A stretch of 7,400 nucleotides of DNA from Methanocorpusculaceae archaeon UBA425 (GCA_002506085.1 DAWV01000013.1:1-7400); one strand, 5' to 3'. Shown: positions 1 through 7,111, counted from the first letter of the stretch. Translations and numbers: made by a program. Notes: generated by a model not told the origin, from the letters alone.

Positions 1-926
1 ATCTCATTTCGAATCCGATAACTTGCCTCAATAGAGAAACGATGTTCATACATCCGTGAAATCTTCGAGATTCCCCAATGTTCCACCCCGTAAAAAGCAT
101 AACTATACTTATCTTTCACTCGTTTCCCCTCTTTTGGAGGGCGTTTCACGATAATTCCCATGGTTATCGTCAGTTTATTCGATGTATGTTCCCCAATCAT
201 GTAGGGAAGAACCGTCTTTTTCTTTGATGTCTGGATGAGATTGCGTATCTTTCCCCTCTTGTTTGGCATGGGAATGATAAACGGCATCTCTTTTTCCATG
301 AGCAGTTTCATCACGGGACGGCCGTAAAATCCTCCGTCGAGATAGATTACTTCGGGTTTTATCTGATGACGTTCCAGGGATTCCAGAAGTTTCCCGACAT
401 ATTCTTCCACGCCGTGTCCTTTTTGCACGGGTAAGACACCGAGAACGAGTTTTTCATTTTTCGTTACGACCGAGAGAGTGGCATAGGTATAAAACTTGTA
501 TGTTGACTTCTTTCTCTGCGCTTTGATTATGTATCCTTCATTTTTCTCATCGATATCTCCGTAATACGGATCGTGAGTGTAGTCAATAGCGAACTCATAG
601 CTTTTTTTAGGAGAGAGTATTGGTGCAGCGGTACTCCAGAGCAGTTCAAAGCTTTGGTCGATGAGGGTGGGCATGTCGAATTTTTTAAGATGGTAGTGAA
701 GTGTCGTTTCGCTCCGAAATTTCTGAAACGTTTTTCGGGCTGAATGGATGGATGAACGATTCAGAGAGAGCGAAATGAGATGGTTATAGAATAGCGAGGG
801 GGTGAGAGTGCCATGTATCTGAAGGGGAAGATGTTTTGCACATGATTGCGTTACACGTTTGAGGCAATACGTGTTTGTCAAGACTTTTGCGTTGGGTTTC
901 GTCTTTTTTACAGGTAAAGAGACCAT
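1..926 (-). CDS. ISH3-family DDE transposase, 5' part (runs off the window)
   Basis: This is an uninterrupted reading frame of 308 codons from ATG at 926-924 to the left edge, so the C-terminus is missing. Reading the protein gives the core of an ISH3-type (IS4-like superfamily) transposase, which cuts and pastes its own insertion sequence. The first catalytic aspartate is D115, in IDYTHDPYYGD. The second is D197, in VIYLDGGFYG. The catalytic glutamate is E300, in YEHRFSIEASYR, which fits the Y-(2)-R-(3)-E signature (Y293, R296, E300). The N-terminal 100 residues are basic and probably contain the DNA-binding part; HYHLKKFD near residue 78 resembles the 'YHL' segment before the catalytic core of haloarchaeal ISH3 proteins. 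The family is about 390 residues long, so about 80 are missing. No stop or frameshift is visible, so the gene may be active. Family assignment rests on remembered sequence similarity, not on a search. Confidence 0.9.
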   Translation of the reverse strand, partial: MVSLPVKKTKPNAKVLTNTYCLKRVTQSCAKHLPLQIHGTLTPSLFYNHLISLSLNRSSIHSARKTFQKFRSETTLHYHLKKFDMPTLIDQSFELLWSTAAPILSPKKSYEFAIDYTHDPYYGDIDEKNEGYIIKAQRKKSTYKFYTYATLSVVTKNEKLVLGVLPVQKGHGVEEYVGKLLESLERHQIKPEVIYLDGGFYGRPVMKLLMEKEMPFIIPMPNKRGKIRNLIQTSKKKTVLPYMIGEHTSNKLTITMGIIVKRPPKEGKRVKDKYSYAFYGVEHWGISKISRMYEHRFSIEASYRIRNE

Positions 927-943
927 ATTTTGGTGCTTTACCT
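912..943. repeat. 8-base inverted repeat straddling the transposase start codon
   Basis: The arm aggtaaag at 912-919 is exactly complementary to ctttacct at 936-943, with a 16-base spacer that contains the ATG at 924-926. It lies between the TATA box and the first codons, where a repressor or the transposase itself could bind. A regulatory role is inference; a chance match is possible for an 8-base arm. Confidence 0.3.
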
Positions 944-944
944 A

Positions 945-952
945 GATATAAA
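945..952 (-). promoter_or_regulatory. Probable TATA box of the transposase gene
   Basis: On the minus strand this reads tttatatc, close to the archaeal TATA box. Its centre is about 22 bases before the A of the start codon at 926. Archaeal transcription starts about 25 bases downstream of the box, so the mRNA would begin at or very near the ATG (leaderless). No Shine-Dalgarno sequence precedes the ATG, which agrees with this. Confidence 0.5.
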
Positions 953-1083
953 GGTACCGGCTGTCAAGAAAAATACTGGTGAAAAATTAGCTAACTACTG
1001 GATGAGGCGTAGCGTAGTGACGCGACCGAAGGTCAAGAGGGCGGAACCAGAAAAATGCGATTCGCGTAGATTCGCGATTGCGT

Positions 1084-1130
1084 GCAAGCCGAAGGCTTGC
1101 GTGCCGCCTCAAGCGGGCTTTGCCCGCTTG
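1084..1130 (-). repeat. Pair of triloop hairpins (repeat unit, minus orientation)
   Basis: There are two perfect palindromes with three-base loops. The first is 1110-1118 pairing with 1122-1130 (9 bp, loop ttt; aaa on the minus strand). The second is 1084-1090 pairing with 1094-1100 (7 bp, loop gaa; ttc on the minus strand). Read on the minus strand, the order is an AAA-loop hairpin, then ttgagg, then a TTC-loop hairpin. The repeat at 7239-7281 has the same order and loops but different stem sequences. Confidence 0.6.
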
Positions 1131-1220
1131 GGCTTATTCGCGGTGGAATTCTCATCTATCCACACCCGACCAACTCCTTCTTTTGTAGAGATTCACGTTT
1201 TACTAAATATAGAAACAAAG

Positions 1221-1333
1221 CGAAAATCACGAAAAGAAACTCTTCAACCCTTTCGTGATTTTCGTTAGATTTCGCGGGGAGCGTAGCTCCCTCAGTTGAG
1301 AAAGTCTAAGCGTAGCGAGAACTTGCGAGTCGC
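1221..1333 (-). repeat. Modular repeat, copy 1
   Basis: Read on the minus strand, it starts with gcgactcgcaag (1333-1322), then ctcaactgag (1300-1291), then the hairpin gggagc-tac-gctccc (1291-1277), then ccccgcgaaa, and ends in an acgaaa tract. The tract contains a perfect 14-bp inverted repeat: 1221-1234 pairs with 1251-1264 across a 16-base spacer. Copy 2 at 1371-1456 carries the same parts in the same order, offset by 123-131 bases, so the two look like a decayed tandem pair. Confidence 0.6.
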
Positions 1334-1370
1334 GTTTTGCCAATAACATCCAAAACCAACCGAATCTTAT

Positions 1371-1456
1371 ATTTTTCGCGTTTTCGCTTGGTTTTCGTGG
1401 CTTTGCGGGGAGCACAGCTCCCTTAGCGGAACAAGTTTTTTTTTCTTGCGAGTCGC
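1371..1456 (-). repeat. Modular repeat, copy 2
   Basis: Read on the minus strand, it starts with gcgactcgcaag (1456-1445), identical to copy 1 over 12 bases. An A-rich stretch follows, then the hairpin gggagc-tgt-gctccc (1422-1408), then ccccgcaaagccacgaaaac (1410-1391), and a trailing run of cgaaaa units down to 1371. The loop differs from copy 1 (tgt against tac) while the six-base stem is identical. The segment 1409-1391 closely matches 7287-7305 on the plus strand. Confidence 0.6.
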
Positions 1457-1546
1457 TGTCTTCCATGTACACCAGAATATCTGATTATAAGTGGATTATA
1501 TATCTGAAAAATAGATTATGGGTTGGTGATCCTCTTAACCCGGTCC

Positions 1547-3838
1547 TTACTGATCTCTCCAGTCAATATCCGGCGTCTTTAGAATAACCTCGGCCGTCTT
1601 TTCCCCGATACCCTTCACACCCAGAAGCTCCTCTTTTGACGCAGCGAAAATTCCCCGCAGCGAGCCGAACGCACGCAGAAGATCGCGGGCGGCTTTCGGT
1701 CCCACATCGGGAAAAGCCGTCAGGATATACTCGACCGCGGCTTTGCCGGACCGTCCTGTCTTCGATTTATGCAGACCGTGTGCCGATTTCGGCGAGCCGG
1801 TCTCACGGCGGGCGAAAGCAAGAATCATCTCCGCGGTCTCGTTCGCGTCCTTCGTGAAAATCACCGAGACATCAAAATCCGCCGCGATGGATGCGAGAGT
1901 ATTCCGGATAGCATTCGGATGAAGATTCCGAACATCATACAAATCTGCGAGGGTTCCGCCTTCCACGATTAATACGGGACGAATCGAATTGTCGGCAAGA
2001 TCCCGCATCTGTCCGAACAGATCGCGGTCGACAAGGGTATCAACGAAATCACGGGTCGTCTTCCGCTCGATAAGAACCCGGTCTCCCACGGCATAATCAC
2101 CGACAGGAAGCTGGGCGAGAGTGATTTTCACGCCGAGATTACTCAGATACTCGGCAACGCGGGACTGGGTCTCCCGGTTATCGACAGTGACGGCAGGACG
2201 GTCTTCGTTCTCTTCCGTAACCGATTTTATCGCCGCATCCGCCAACGTCAGCTGACCTTCCGGCGCGGGGGCATAGACCGAATCCCCTGCCGGAGGAATA
2301 CTGTTCGCCTGACTCGGGACGATGCCCGATCTCATCGCTTTCACCCCTTTTTGCATCTGCTTTTCGCGGGAAGTACTCACCCACCGGTAGGTTTCATCCG
2401 TCGTTCCTTTCGTAACCAGAACGATAATCTTTCCCGAAGCATTTCTGCCGGTCCTGCCTTTCCGCTGAATGCTTCTGATTTCCGAAGGCACTGCCTCATA
2501 GAAAATCACCAGATCGGTTGAGGGAATATCAAGCCCCTCCTCTCCGACGGACGTTGCCACCAGAACCGAATACCCGCCTTCGCGGAACTCTCTGATTGCC
2601 GCTATCTGCTCTTTCTGGGAAAGACCTTTATCGGAGTCATGCGAAGCCTGACCGACGAACCGTTTTGCGGAAATCCCTGCCTCTTCCAGATGCCCGACAA
2701 TCATGGAGACCCCGTCACGATAGGTCGCAAACACAATAATCCGGGAATCCGGAGCCTCGATGAGTTGTTCCCGGATAATTCGGACGACTTCATCCGCTTT
2801 CGGGTGAAGTTCCCGGGTCCAGTTCTGGCAAAGCGAAAGAAGACGTTTGAATCTGTCATCTGCATAGATTCTCTGCGAGGCTTTGCTTCCGGACCCTCCC
2901 GCCCCTTCTTCCTCGAGACGGAAAAGATATGTTTTAAGGGCGGTCGTTCCCTGCGACTCGGCAAGCGTTACGCCGTGCCTGAGTTTCATGAGTTCGGCAT
3001 GGATTGAAATCGCCGAGTACGCCGTCTTGTCCTTCTCCTGCATTCTTGCCTGAATCTGAACCATGAGGGCGTTGATGGCTTTCATCGAAAGAGCTTCCCT
3101 TTTCGGCACGCGGTAGTTGAGGGCGGCAAGGCTCGTGAGCCGGTCTTCAATCATCGTATTCAGAACCGAGACCGCCAGCCAGAGGTCTTCCGGCAGGTCG
3201 ACCATGATGTATTCGGTTTCGCGTTCGTGAACATACGGACGGACATCGGGATCGGATTCGACACGGCTTTCCACGATATTTATCGAAAGATTCCGGCAGA
3301 TTTCCGCGACATGCTCTGCGTCCGAGCCGGGAGACGCTGTCATACCGAGAAGCAGCGGATTTTTTGCCGTTGCATTGTATCGTTCGCCGATGAAGACATA
3401 GGCATAGTTCCCGACAGTCCGGTGACATTCATCGACAATCAGAAGAGATACGTCTGTGAGGTCATATCGCCCGGCAATAATATCGTTTTTAATGACCTCC
3501 GGCGTCGAGACGCAGAATTGTGCTTTTTCCCACATCTTTATCCGTTTCGCCGACGGGGTTGTGCCGGTGAACATAACGATATCCTCTGCATTTATGAGAA
3601 GATTCTTTGAAAAATAGCGGAGATGCTGTTCGACCAGTGGTTTGGTCGGAGCAAGCATGAGGATTTTTCCGGCCCCTATCCTTTCTGCCGCGACAAGCAA
3701 AGCAACGGCTGTTTTGCCCATACCGGTCGGGAGAACCAGAAGGGTGTTCCCCTGAAGGGCATGTTTGGCGATGCTTGTCTGATAGGTTCTGTCTTCCAGA
3801 GTATTTTCAGGAATATTTCTGCGGCTGAGGAAACTCAT
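1547..3838 (-). CDS. hef: Hef, ATP-dependent helicase and structure-specific nuclease for stalled forks
   Basis: The 763-residue protein has the full Hef layout: an SF2 helicase, an ERCC4/XPF nuclease and tandem helix-hairpin-helix motifs. Helicase motifs seen are the Q-motif YQ (19-20), Walker A LPTGMGKT (36-43), APTKPLVEQH (63-72), DECH (136-139), TAS (167-169), VATSVGEEGLDIP (427-439) and QRKGRTGR (458-465). Residues about 205-330 form the helical insert between the helicase lobes. A Pro- and Gly-containing linker (about 505-548) leads to the nuclease: VDNRE (552-556), GDY (580-582) and the catalytic ERKTTRD (591-597). DNA-binding HhH motifs follow at about 705-755 (FPDVGPKAA, VKGIGEKTA). 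Hef proteins, relatives of FANCM, unwind and cut fork and flap DNA at stalled replication forks. All catalytic residues are intact. The ATG overlaps the glyS stop by four bases (ATGA, 3838-3835) and lacks a clear Shine-Dalgarno site, so it is probably translated by coupling to glyS. Confidence 0.96.
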   Translation of the reverse strand: MSFLSRRNIPENTLEDRTYQTSIAKHALQGNTLLVLPTGMGKTAVALLVAAERIGAGKILMLAPTKPLVEQHLRYFSKNLLINAEDIVMFTGTTPSAKRIKMWEKAQFCVSTPEVIKNDIIAGRYDLTDVSLLIVDECHRTVGNYAYVFIGERYNATAKNPLLLGMTASPGSDAEHVAEICRNLSINIVESRVESDPDVRPYVHERETEYIMVDLPEDLWLAVSVLNTMIEDRLTSLAALNYRVPKREALSMKAINALMVQIQARMQEKDKTAYSAISIHAELMKLRHGVTLAESQGTTALKTYLFRLEEEGAGGSGSKASQRIYADDRFKRLLSLCQNWTRELHPKADEVVRIIREQLIEAPDSRIIVFATYRDGVSMIVGHLEEAGISAKRFVGQASHDSDKGLSQKEQIAAIREFREGGYSVLVATSVGEEGLDIPSTDLVIFYEAVPSEIRSIQRKGRTGRNASGKIIVLVTKGTTDETYRWVSTSREKQMQKGVKAMRSGIVPSQANSIPPAGDSVYAPAPEGQLTLADAAIKSVTEENEDRPAVTVDNRETQSRVAEYLSNLGVKITLAQLPVGDYAVGDRVLIERKTTRDFVDTLVDRDLFGQMRDLADNSIRPVLIVEGGTLADLYDVRNLHPNAIRNTLASIAADFDVSVIFTKDANETAEMILAFARRETGSPKSAHGLHKSKTGRSGKAAVEYILTAFPDVGPKAARDLLRAFGSLRGIFAASKEELLGVKGIGEKTAEVILKTPDIDWRDQ

Positions 3839-5565
3839 AAGATGGATTTGTCGAAGGGAAGTTTGCCTTTGATAAGACCCGGAATGGCTTTCAGGACATT
3901 GGCGGAAGGTCCGCGAATCTGTGCCATCGAGTCACGGTCGCGAATCGTTACCGTTGTATCTTCTTTGGTGTCGTAATCGACAGTGATACAGTATGGTGTG
4001 CCGATTTCGTCCTGTCTTCTGTATCTTCTTCCAATTGCGCCGGCATCGTCGTATTCGGTCTGGATGCCTTCATCCTGAAGTTCGGAGACGAGTTTCTTTG
4101 CAATTTCGTCAAGTCCGTCCCGTGACATCAATGGAAGAACGGCGACCTGGATGGGTGCGACCTCTTTTTTGAACCGCATTACAGTCCGGGCTTCTCCGTC
4201 TGCGACATCTTCCGCATAGGCGTGCTCTAAGACCATATAGCAGATTCTGTCGATACCATAGGATGGTTCGATGACGTGCGGCATGACTTCCTCGCCGAAG
4301 ACATCGACGATTTCGTCTTTGACGGTGAACATGTCAGGCGTGATAAGAATCTCCTCGCCGTCGATTTTCAGGTGGATTCCGTCTGTCTCCGGAGTGGAGA
4401 CAAGCATCTGTTCGGAGATGATTTTTGCTTTGCCTTTGTATGCCGGGCCGAGTTTGCCGAAGTTCGGCACGATTGCTTTGTGGTGGACCTTCTTTGGTTC
4501 CGGATACTGGACAAAGACGGTGTTTTTCTGACCGGACACTCGTGCATGGGCTTTGAGGTCATAGTTCGTTCTGTCGGCGATTCCGACGATTTCGACCCAG
4601 CCGAAGCGGTCGGACAAGGCTTCCGCGTCCCAGCAGTCGGTGGCATAGTGGGCGCGTTCATCGGGCATGTGCTGCCGGAATCTGATTTTGTCAGGGTTGA
4701 ATCCGACGGTGGTCAGAATATCATGGGTCATTGCCACATAGTATGCCACATATTCGTTGGCGATGATTCCCTGGTCAACGGCTTCCCGCATCGATTTGAT
4801 GACGGCAGGGACTTCTTTCGTCTGCTGCTCAATGGCCCAGAGCGGCATTTTATAGTCGGCATAGCGGCCGAAGTCGGGGTGATTCTTTTCGTTCGGGTGA
4901 ACGAATATTTCAGCTTCTGCCTGGGTGAATTCCCGGAGACGGATCATTCCCTGACGTGGGGAGATTTCGTTTCGGTAGGATTTTCCAATCTGGACCGCAC
5001 CGAACGGGAGCTGGTCGCGATAGAATCTAAGGAGTCGGGAGAAATCCACGAACATTCCCTGGGCGGTTTCGGGGCGGAGGTATCCTTTTCTCTGTCCTCC
5101 GGGACCAATCGAGGTCGAGAACATGAGGTTGAAATCAAAGACTTCAACTTCTCCAAGGACTTTGCCGCAGGCGGGGCATTCTTTGTCGACGAGGACATTG
5201 TGGAGGTCCTCTTTTGACATAGTGCCGGCATGCGGGATGCCGAATGCTTCGGCTACGTGGTCTGCACGAAGGAATTCCTGACAGTGCGGACACTGGAACA
5301 TTTTGTCGGAGAATCCGCCGACATGTCCCGAGGCGACGTAGATCGGTTCGATACCGACTGTCGGGCATTCTATTTCATAGTATCCTTCCTGAACTACATA
5401 AAAATGACGCCAGATATTTTCAATGCGGCGTTTCATCATTGCCCCAAGGGGTCCGTAGTCGATAAATCCGGCGACGGATCCGTATATTTCAGAAGAAGGC
5501 CAGACAAAACCCCTTCTGCGTGCAAGGTCAATGACTTTTTCGTAGGTGTCTTCGTATTCTGCCAT
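3835..5565 (-). CDS. glyS: Glycyl-tRNA synthetase (archaeal/eukaryotic dimeric type)
   Basis: It charges tRNA-Gly with glycine at the cost of ATP, in the cytoplasm. The 576-residue length is usual for the archaeal single-chain enzyme. Class II motifs are visible: motif 1 near YGPLGAMMKRRIENIW (37-52), the family block LRPETAQGMFVDF (163-175), motif 2 in YRNEISPRQGMIRLREF (197-213) and motif 3 EPSYGIDR (433-440). Two CxxC pairs (C92/C95 and C130/C133) probably bind zinc in the insertion near the N-terminus. The C-terminal anticodon-binding domain spans about 470-560 (APIQVAVLPL, TEYDDAGAIGRRYRRQDE, GTPYCITVD). The ATG is the only sensible start, because family homology begins at once (YEKVIDLARRRGFVWPSSEIYG). 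It is the first gene of a two-gene operon with hef. Pairing with a repair gene probably reflects shared expression, not a shared pathway. Confidence 0.97.
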   Translation of the reverse strand: MAEYEDTYEKVIDLARRRGFVWPSSEIYGSVAGFIDYGPLGAMMKRRIENIWRHFYVVQEGYYEIECPTVGIEPIYVASGHVGGFSDKMFQCPHCQEFLRADHVAEAFGIPHAGTMSKEDLHNVLVDKECPACGKVLGEVEVFDFNLMFSTSIGPGGQRKGYLRPETAQGMFVDFSRLLRFYRDQLPFGAVQIGKSYRNEISPRQGMIRLREFTQAEAEIFVHPNEKNHPDFGRYADYKMPLWAIEQQTKEVPAVIKSMREAVDQGIIANEYVAYYVAMTHDILTTVGFNPDKIRFRQHMPDERAHYATDCWDAEALSDRFGWVEIVGIADRTNYDLKAHARVSGQKNTVFVQYPEPKKVHHKAIVPNFGKLGPAYKGKAKIISEQMLVSTPETDGIHLKIDGEEILITPDMFTVKDEIVDVFGEEVMPHVIEPSYGIDRICYMVLEHAYAEDVADGEARTVMRFKKEVAPIQVAVLPLMSRDGLDEIAKKLVSELQDEGIQTEYDDAGAIGRRYRRQDEIGTPYCITVDYDTKEDTTVTIRDRDSMAQIRGPSANVLKAIPGLIKGKLPFDKSIL

Positions 5566-5588
5566 GGAGATATCCGGATATTTATGGG

Positions 5589-5596
5589 TTTTATAT
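5589..5596 (-). promoter_or_regulatory. Probable TATA box of the glyS-hef operon
   Basis: On the minus strand this reads atataaaa, within ggatataaaacc. Its centre is about 27 bases before the A of the glyS ATG at 5565, so transcription should begin at or next to the start codon. The bases just before the ATG (atatctcc) contain no Shine-Dalgarno site, in keeping with a leaderless message. The box lies in the 85-base gap after the pilin-like gene, so glyS-hef has its own promoter. Confidence 0.6.
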
Positions 5597-5650
5597 CCAT
5601 ATAGAGATAGTGTGTTTTTGCGGTCGGAGGAAACGGGTATCCCCGCCGGA

Positions 5651-6889
5651 TTACCGCGGGTCTCCTGCCTCGGTAGTATATATTGATTTTATTTCAGTGT
5701 CGCTGAGCGGAAACGGCACTTCAGAGTATGATGATATGTTGAAGGACGGATTCTTGTGGATGGATCCTGTCGTCAGCTCCAGATATTTTTTTCCGGTGGG
5801 GTCATCTCCCTGATATGTTGGGGAAGGGGGATATTCACCATTAACATATATTCTGAGCATCTCTTTCGTATTTGTTCCGGATTGGTTGACGACCCCTGCT
5901 GTGTGATACCATGTCCCGGTCACCATTAGTACTCCTGACCGTATCTGATTATATGTATTCATGCTTGAGTTGTTAAATACGACTTTAAACTCAAACCCGG
6001 CGAAATAGTTCTGTAATACCCAACCTCCGTCTTTCAAGACCAGTCCCAGATCATTTTTCGTCTTTGCTATATACACACCAGTTAGATTTTCGCTGTTTCT
6101 CTTGACCCACGTTAGTGCAGTAACGCCCGGATTTCTCACCGCAATTATCTTTGAGCTTGTTCCGGTATCTCCGGAGGTGGTATTTTGGATATCTAAACGA
6201 ACCGTGTAGAATCCTGTTGTATTATAGATAAACGCCGGATCTCTTGTGTCAGCTGTCTGCCCGTTTCCGGAGGTCCAGGAATATGCCCTGTCAGTTGAAT
6301 TCTCTTCGGCAGTAAACCTGACAGTCGCCTGACCGGACTCGGCATTGAGTACTGCCCAATAATCTGCCCGATCTGCAATTATGCCGGGAAGAGGTTTTGT
6401 ATCGGAGATTTCCGTTTTTACCTGGGCTGTGGCATTTTTGCCTTCTGTTATCAGGGTCGTAAATGCTGCATTGACTTCTACTTCGCCTTCGCGGTAAAAC
6501 TGTTTATCCGCAATTACAACGGATTCTCCTGTTCCGGTATAGACAACGGTTACCCGGTGGAGCGGATGAGTAATTCCGAGATCCCAGGTAAGTGTGATTC
6601 CCGGGGAAAAATTTAGATTTTCTGCGTGAAATGCCTGAGTCTGGTCAACACCATTCACAAGGATTACATACTGTCCTGCAGGAAGCGTGTCTCCTGAAAA
6701 ATGAGCGAGGGAAATAACCCCGAAATTATCTGAAATGGTAATCCCTGCGATAGGCGTCGAATGCGGATTCCCCATCTGCATGACGCCGGCAACAATGATT
6801 CCTGTCATTAAGAGGGTGAGGGCAAGAATCAAAAGTGCCGCGATTATTGGAGTAACCCCATAATCTGCCCTGCCGCCGTTCTTACCCAT
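5651..6889 (-). CDS. Type IV pilin-like surface protein with PKD-like and LamG-like domains
   Basis: With the ATG at 6889 the protein has 412 residues and a class III signal peptide: MGKNGGRADYG, then VTPIIAAL and a hydrophobic helix (about 12-38). Prepilin peptidase should cut after G11. This start puts the charged leader at normal pilin length and lies 28 bases after a TATA box. An upstream in-frame ATG at 6961 would add 24 residues and cannot be excluded. Residues about 40-135 resemble the archaeal pilin N-terminal domain (DUF1628/Pilin_N). A PKD-like fold follows at about 186-252 (YSWTSGNGQ, FIYNTTGFYTVRLDI). The C-terminal part, about 290-405, looks like a LamG/concanavalin-type domain (GTWYHTAGVV, LRIYVNGEYPP, PLSDTEIKSIY). 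Nine N-glycosylation sequons are present (N152, N197, N223, N236, N268, N306, N307, N335, N384). At 412 residues it is much longer than a structural pilin, so it is more likely a minor pilin or membrane-anchored adhesin; the ligand is unknown. Confidence 0.85.
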   Translation of the reverse strand: MGKNGGRADYGVTPIIAALLILALTLLMTGIIVAGVMQMGNPHSTPIAGITISDNFGVISLAHFSGDTLPAGQYVILVNGVDQTQAFHAENLNFSPGITLTWDLGITHPLHRVTVVYTGTGESVVIADKQFYREGEVEVNAAFTTLITEGKNATAQVKTEISDTKPLPGIIADRADYWAVLNAESGQATVRFTAEENSTDRAYSWTSGNGQTADTRDPAFIYNTTGFYTVRLDIQNTTSGDTGTSSKIIAVRNPGVTALTWVKRNSENLTGVYIAKTKNDLGLVLKDGGWVLQNYFAGFEFKVVFNNSSMNTYNQIRSGVLMVTGTWYHTAGVVNQSGTNTKEMLRIYVNGEYPPSPTYQGDDPTGKKYLELTTGSIHKNPSFNISSYSEVPFPLSDTEIKSIYTTEAGDPR

Positions 6890-6913
6890 TGTATGATGTA
6901 TCTCTTCTAAAGG

Positions 6914-6921
6914 AATATATA
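6914..6921 (-). promoter_or_regulatory. Probable TATA box of the pilin-like gene
   Basis: The minus strand reads tatatatt, with its centre about 28 bases before the ATG at 6889. This predicts a leaderless message starting at that ATG and supports choosing it. A second A/T-rich box, the palindrome agatatatct at 6986-6995, lies the same distance before the alternative ATG at 6961, so the longer form could also be made. Confidence 0.5.
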
Positions 6922-6961
6922 GGTATTTCATTCGATGTTTTTCAGATAATGTCTTCTCCAT

Positions 6962-7111
6962 TTTTGTTTTTCAGGCGGGAGATGCAGATATATCTATTAT
7001 AGATAGGAGTTACGCGGTATTGGTGCGGATTCAATTTGGGAGGGTGAATGGGGGTGGACGCGTGAAAAAAACCACCTCGACGGGGACCACTCTTTTCCGT
7101 GTGATGGCCTT
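6962..7111. other. Intergenic stretch upstream of the pilin-like gene
   Basis: This holds an alternative TATA-like box for the minus strand (6986-6995), then G-rich sequence on the plus strand. A run of seven A at 7065-7071 reads as seven T on the minus strand and lies between ggtgg (7053-7057) and ccacc (7072-7076). It could end a minus-strand transcript arriving from the right of the window. No gene or tRNA was recognised. Confidence 0.35.

Larger units (their letters stand above)
1..970 (-). mobile_element. ISH3-family insertion sequence, one end inside the window
   Basis: The transposase gene starts at 926, and IS ends normally lie within a few tens of bases of the start codon, so the element should end between about 940 and 1000. 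The A-rich stretch after ctgtcaag at 961-968 is a plausible terminal region. The matching end lies outside the window, so neither the terminal inverted repeat nor the target duplication can be confirmed. The right coordinate is approximate. Confidence 0.45.
971..1546. other. Intergenic repeat-rich region without a convincing gene
   Basis: This stretch between the insertion sequence and the end of hef holds clustered hairpins with three-base loops, two degenerate copies of a longer modular repeat, and A/T-rich acgaaa tracts. Short open frames on both strands (930-1268 plus, 1227-1472 minus) are made of repeat sequence and have no recognisable protein features. There is no clear terminator for hef: the minus strand after the hef stop shows only a weak run of five T (1511-1507). 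A run of nine T on the plus strand at 1436-1444 sits between caag and cttg. Confidence 0.6.

Noticed and set aside
930..1268. 112-codon open frame on the plus strand
   Set aside because: It begins at the IS edge and consists of triloop hairpins and acgaaa repeat sequence; the protein is basic and featureless.
1001..1456. CRISPR array
   Set aside because: The repeats are imperfect, differ in length and are not separated by uniform unique spacers; no cas gene is present.
1227..1472. 81-codon open frame on the minus strand
   Set aside because: It is made almost entirely of repeat copies 1 and 2. Such frames are often annotated as hypothetical proteins, but there is no promoter, ribosome-binding site or protein pattern to support one.
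2639..3610. Plus-strand open frames of 122 and 127 codons
   Set aside because: They are antisense to the helicase part of hef, whose motifs are complete; no independent support.
3623..3976. 117-codon plus-strand open frame across the hef-glyS junction
   Set aside because: It is antisense to the ends of two confident genes and shows no domain or promoter.
4276..5217. 313-codon open frame on the plus strand
   Set aside because: It lies wholly antisense to glyS, whose class II motifs and zinc-binding cysteines are intact. The translation is rich in F, V and D with no domain pattern, as expected from the complement of a conserved gene.
5642..5660. Terminator hairpin at the end of the pilin-like gene
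   Set aside because: The cccgc/gcggg stem (5642-5646 with 5656-5660) is only 5 bp, spans the stop codon and is not followed by a T-run.
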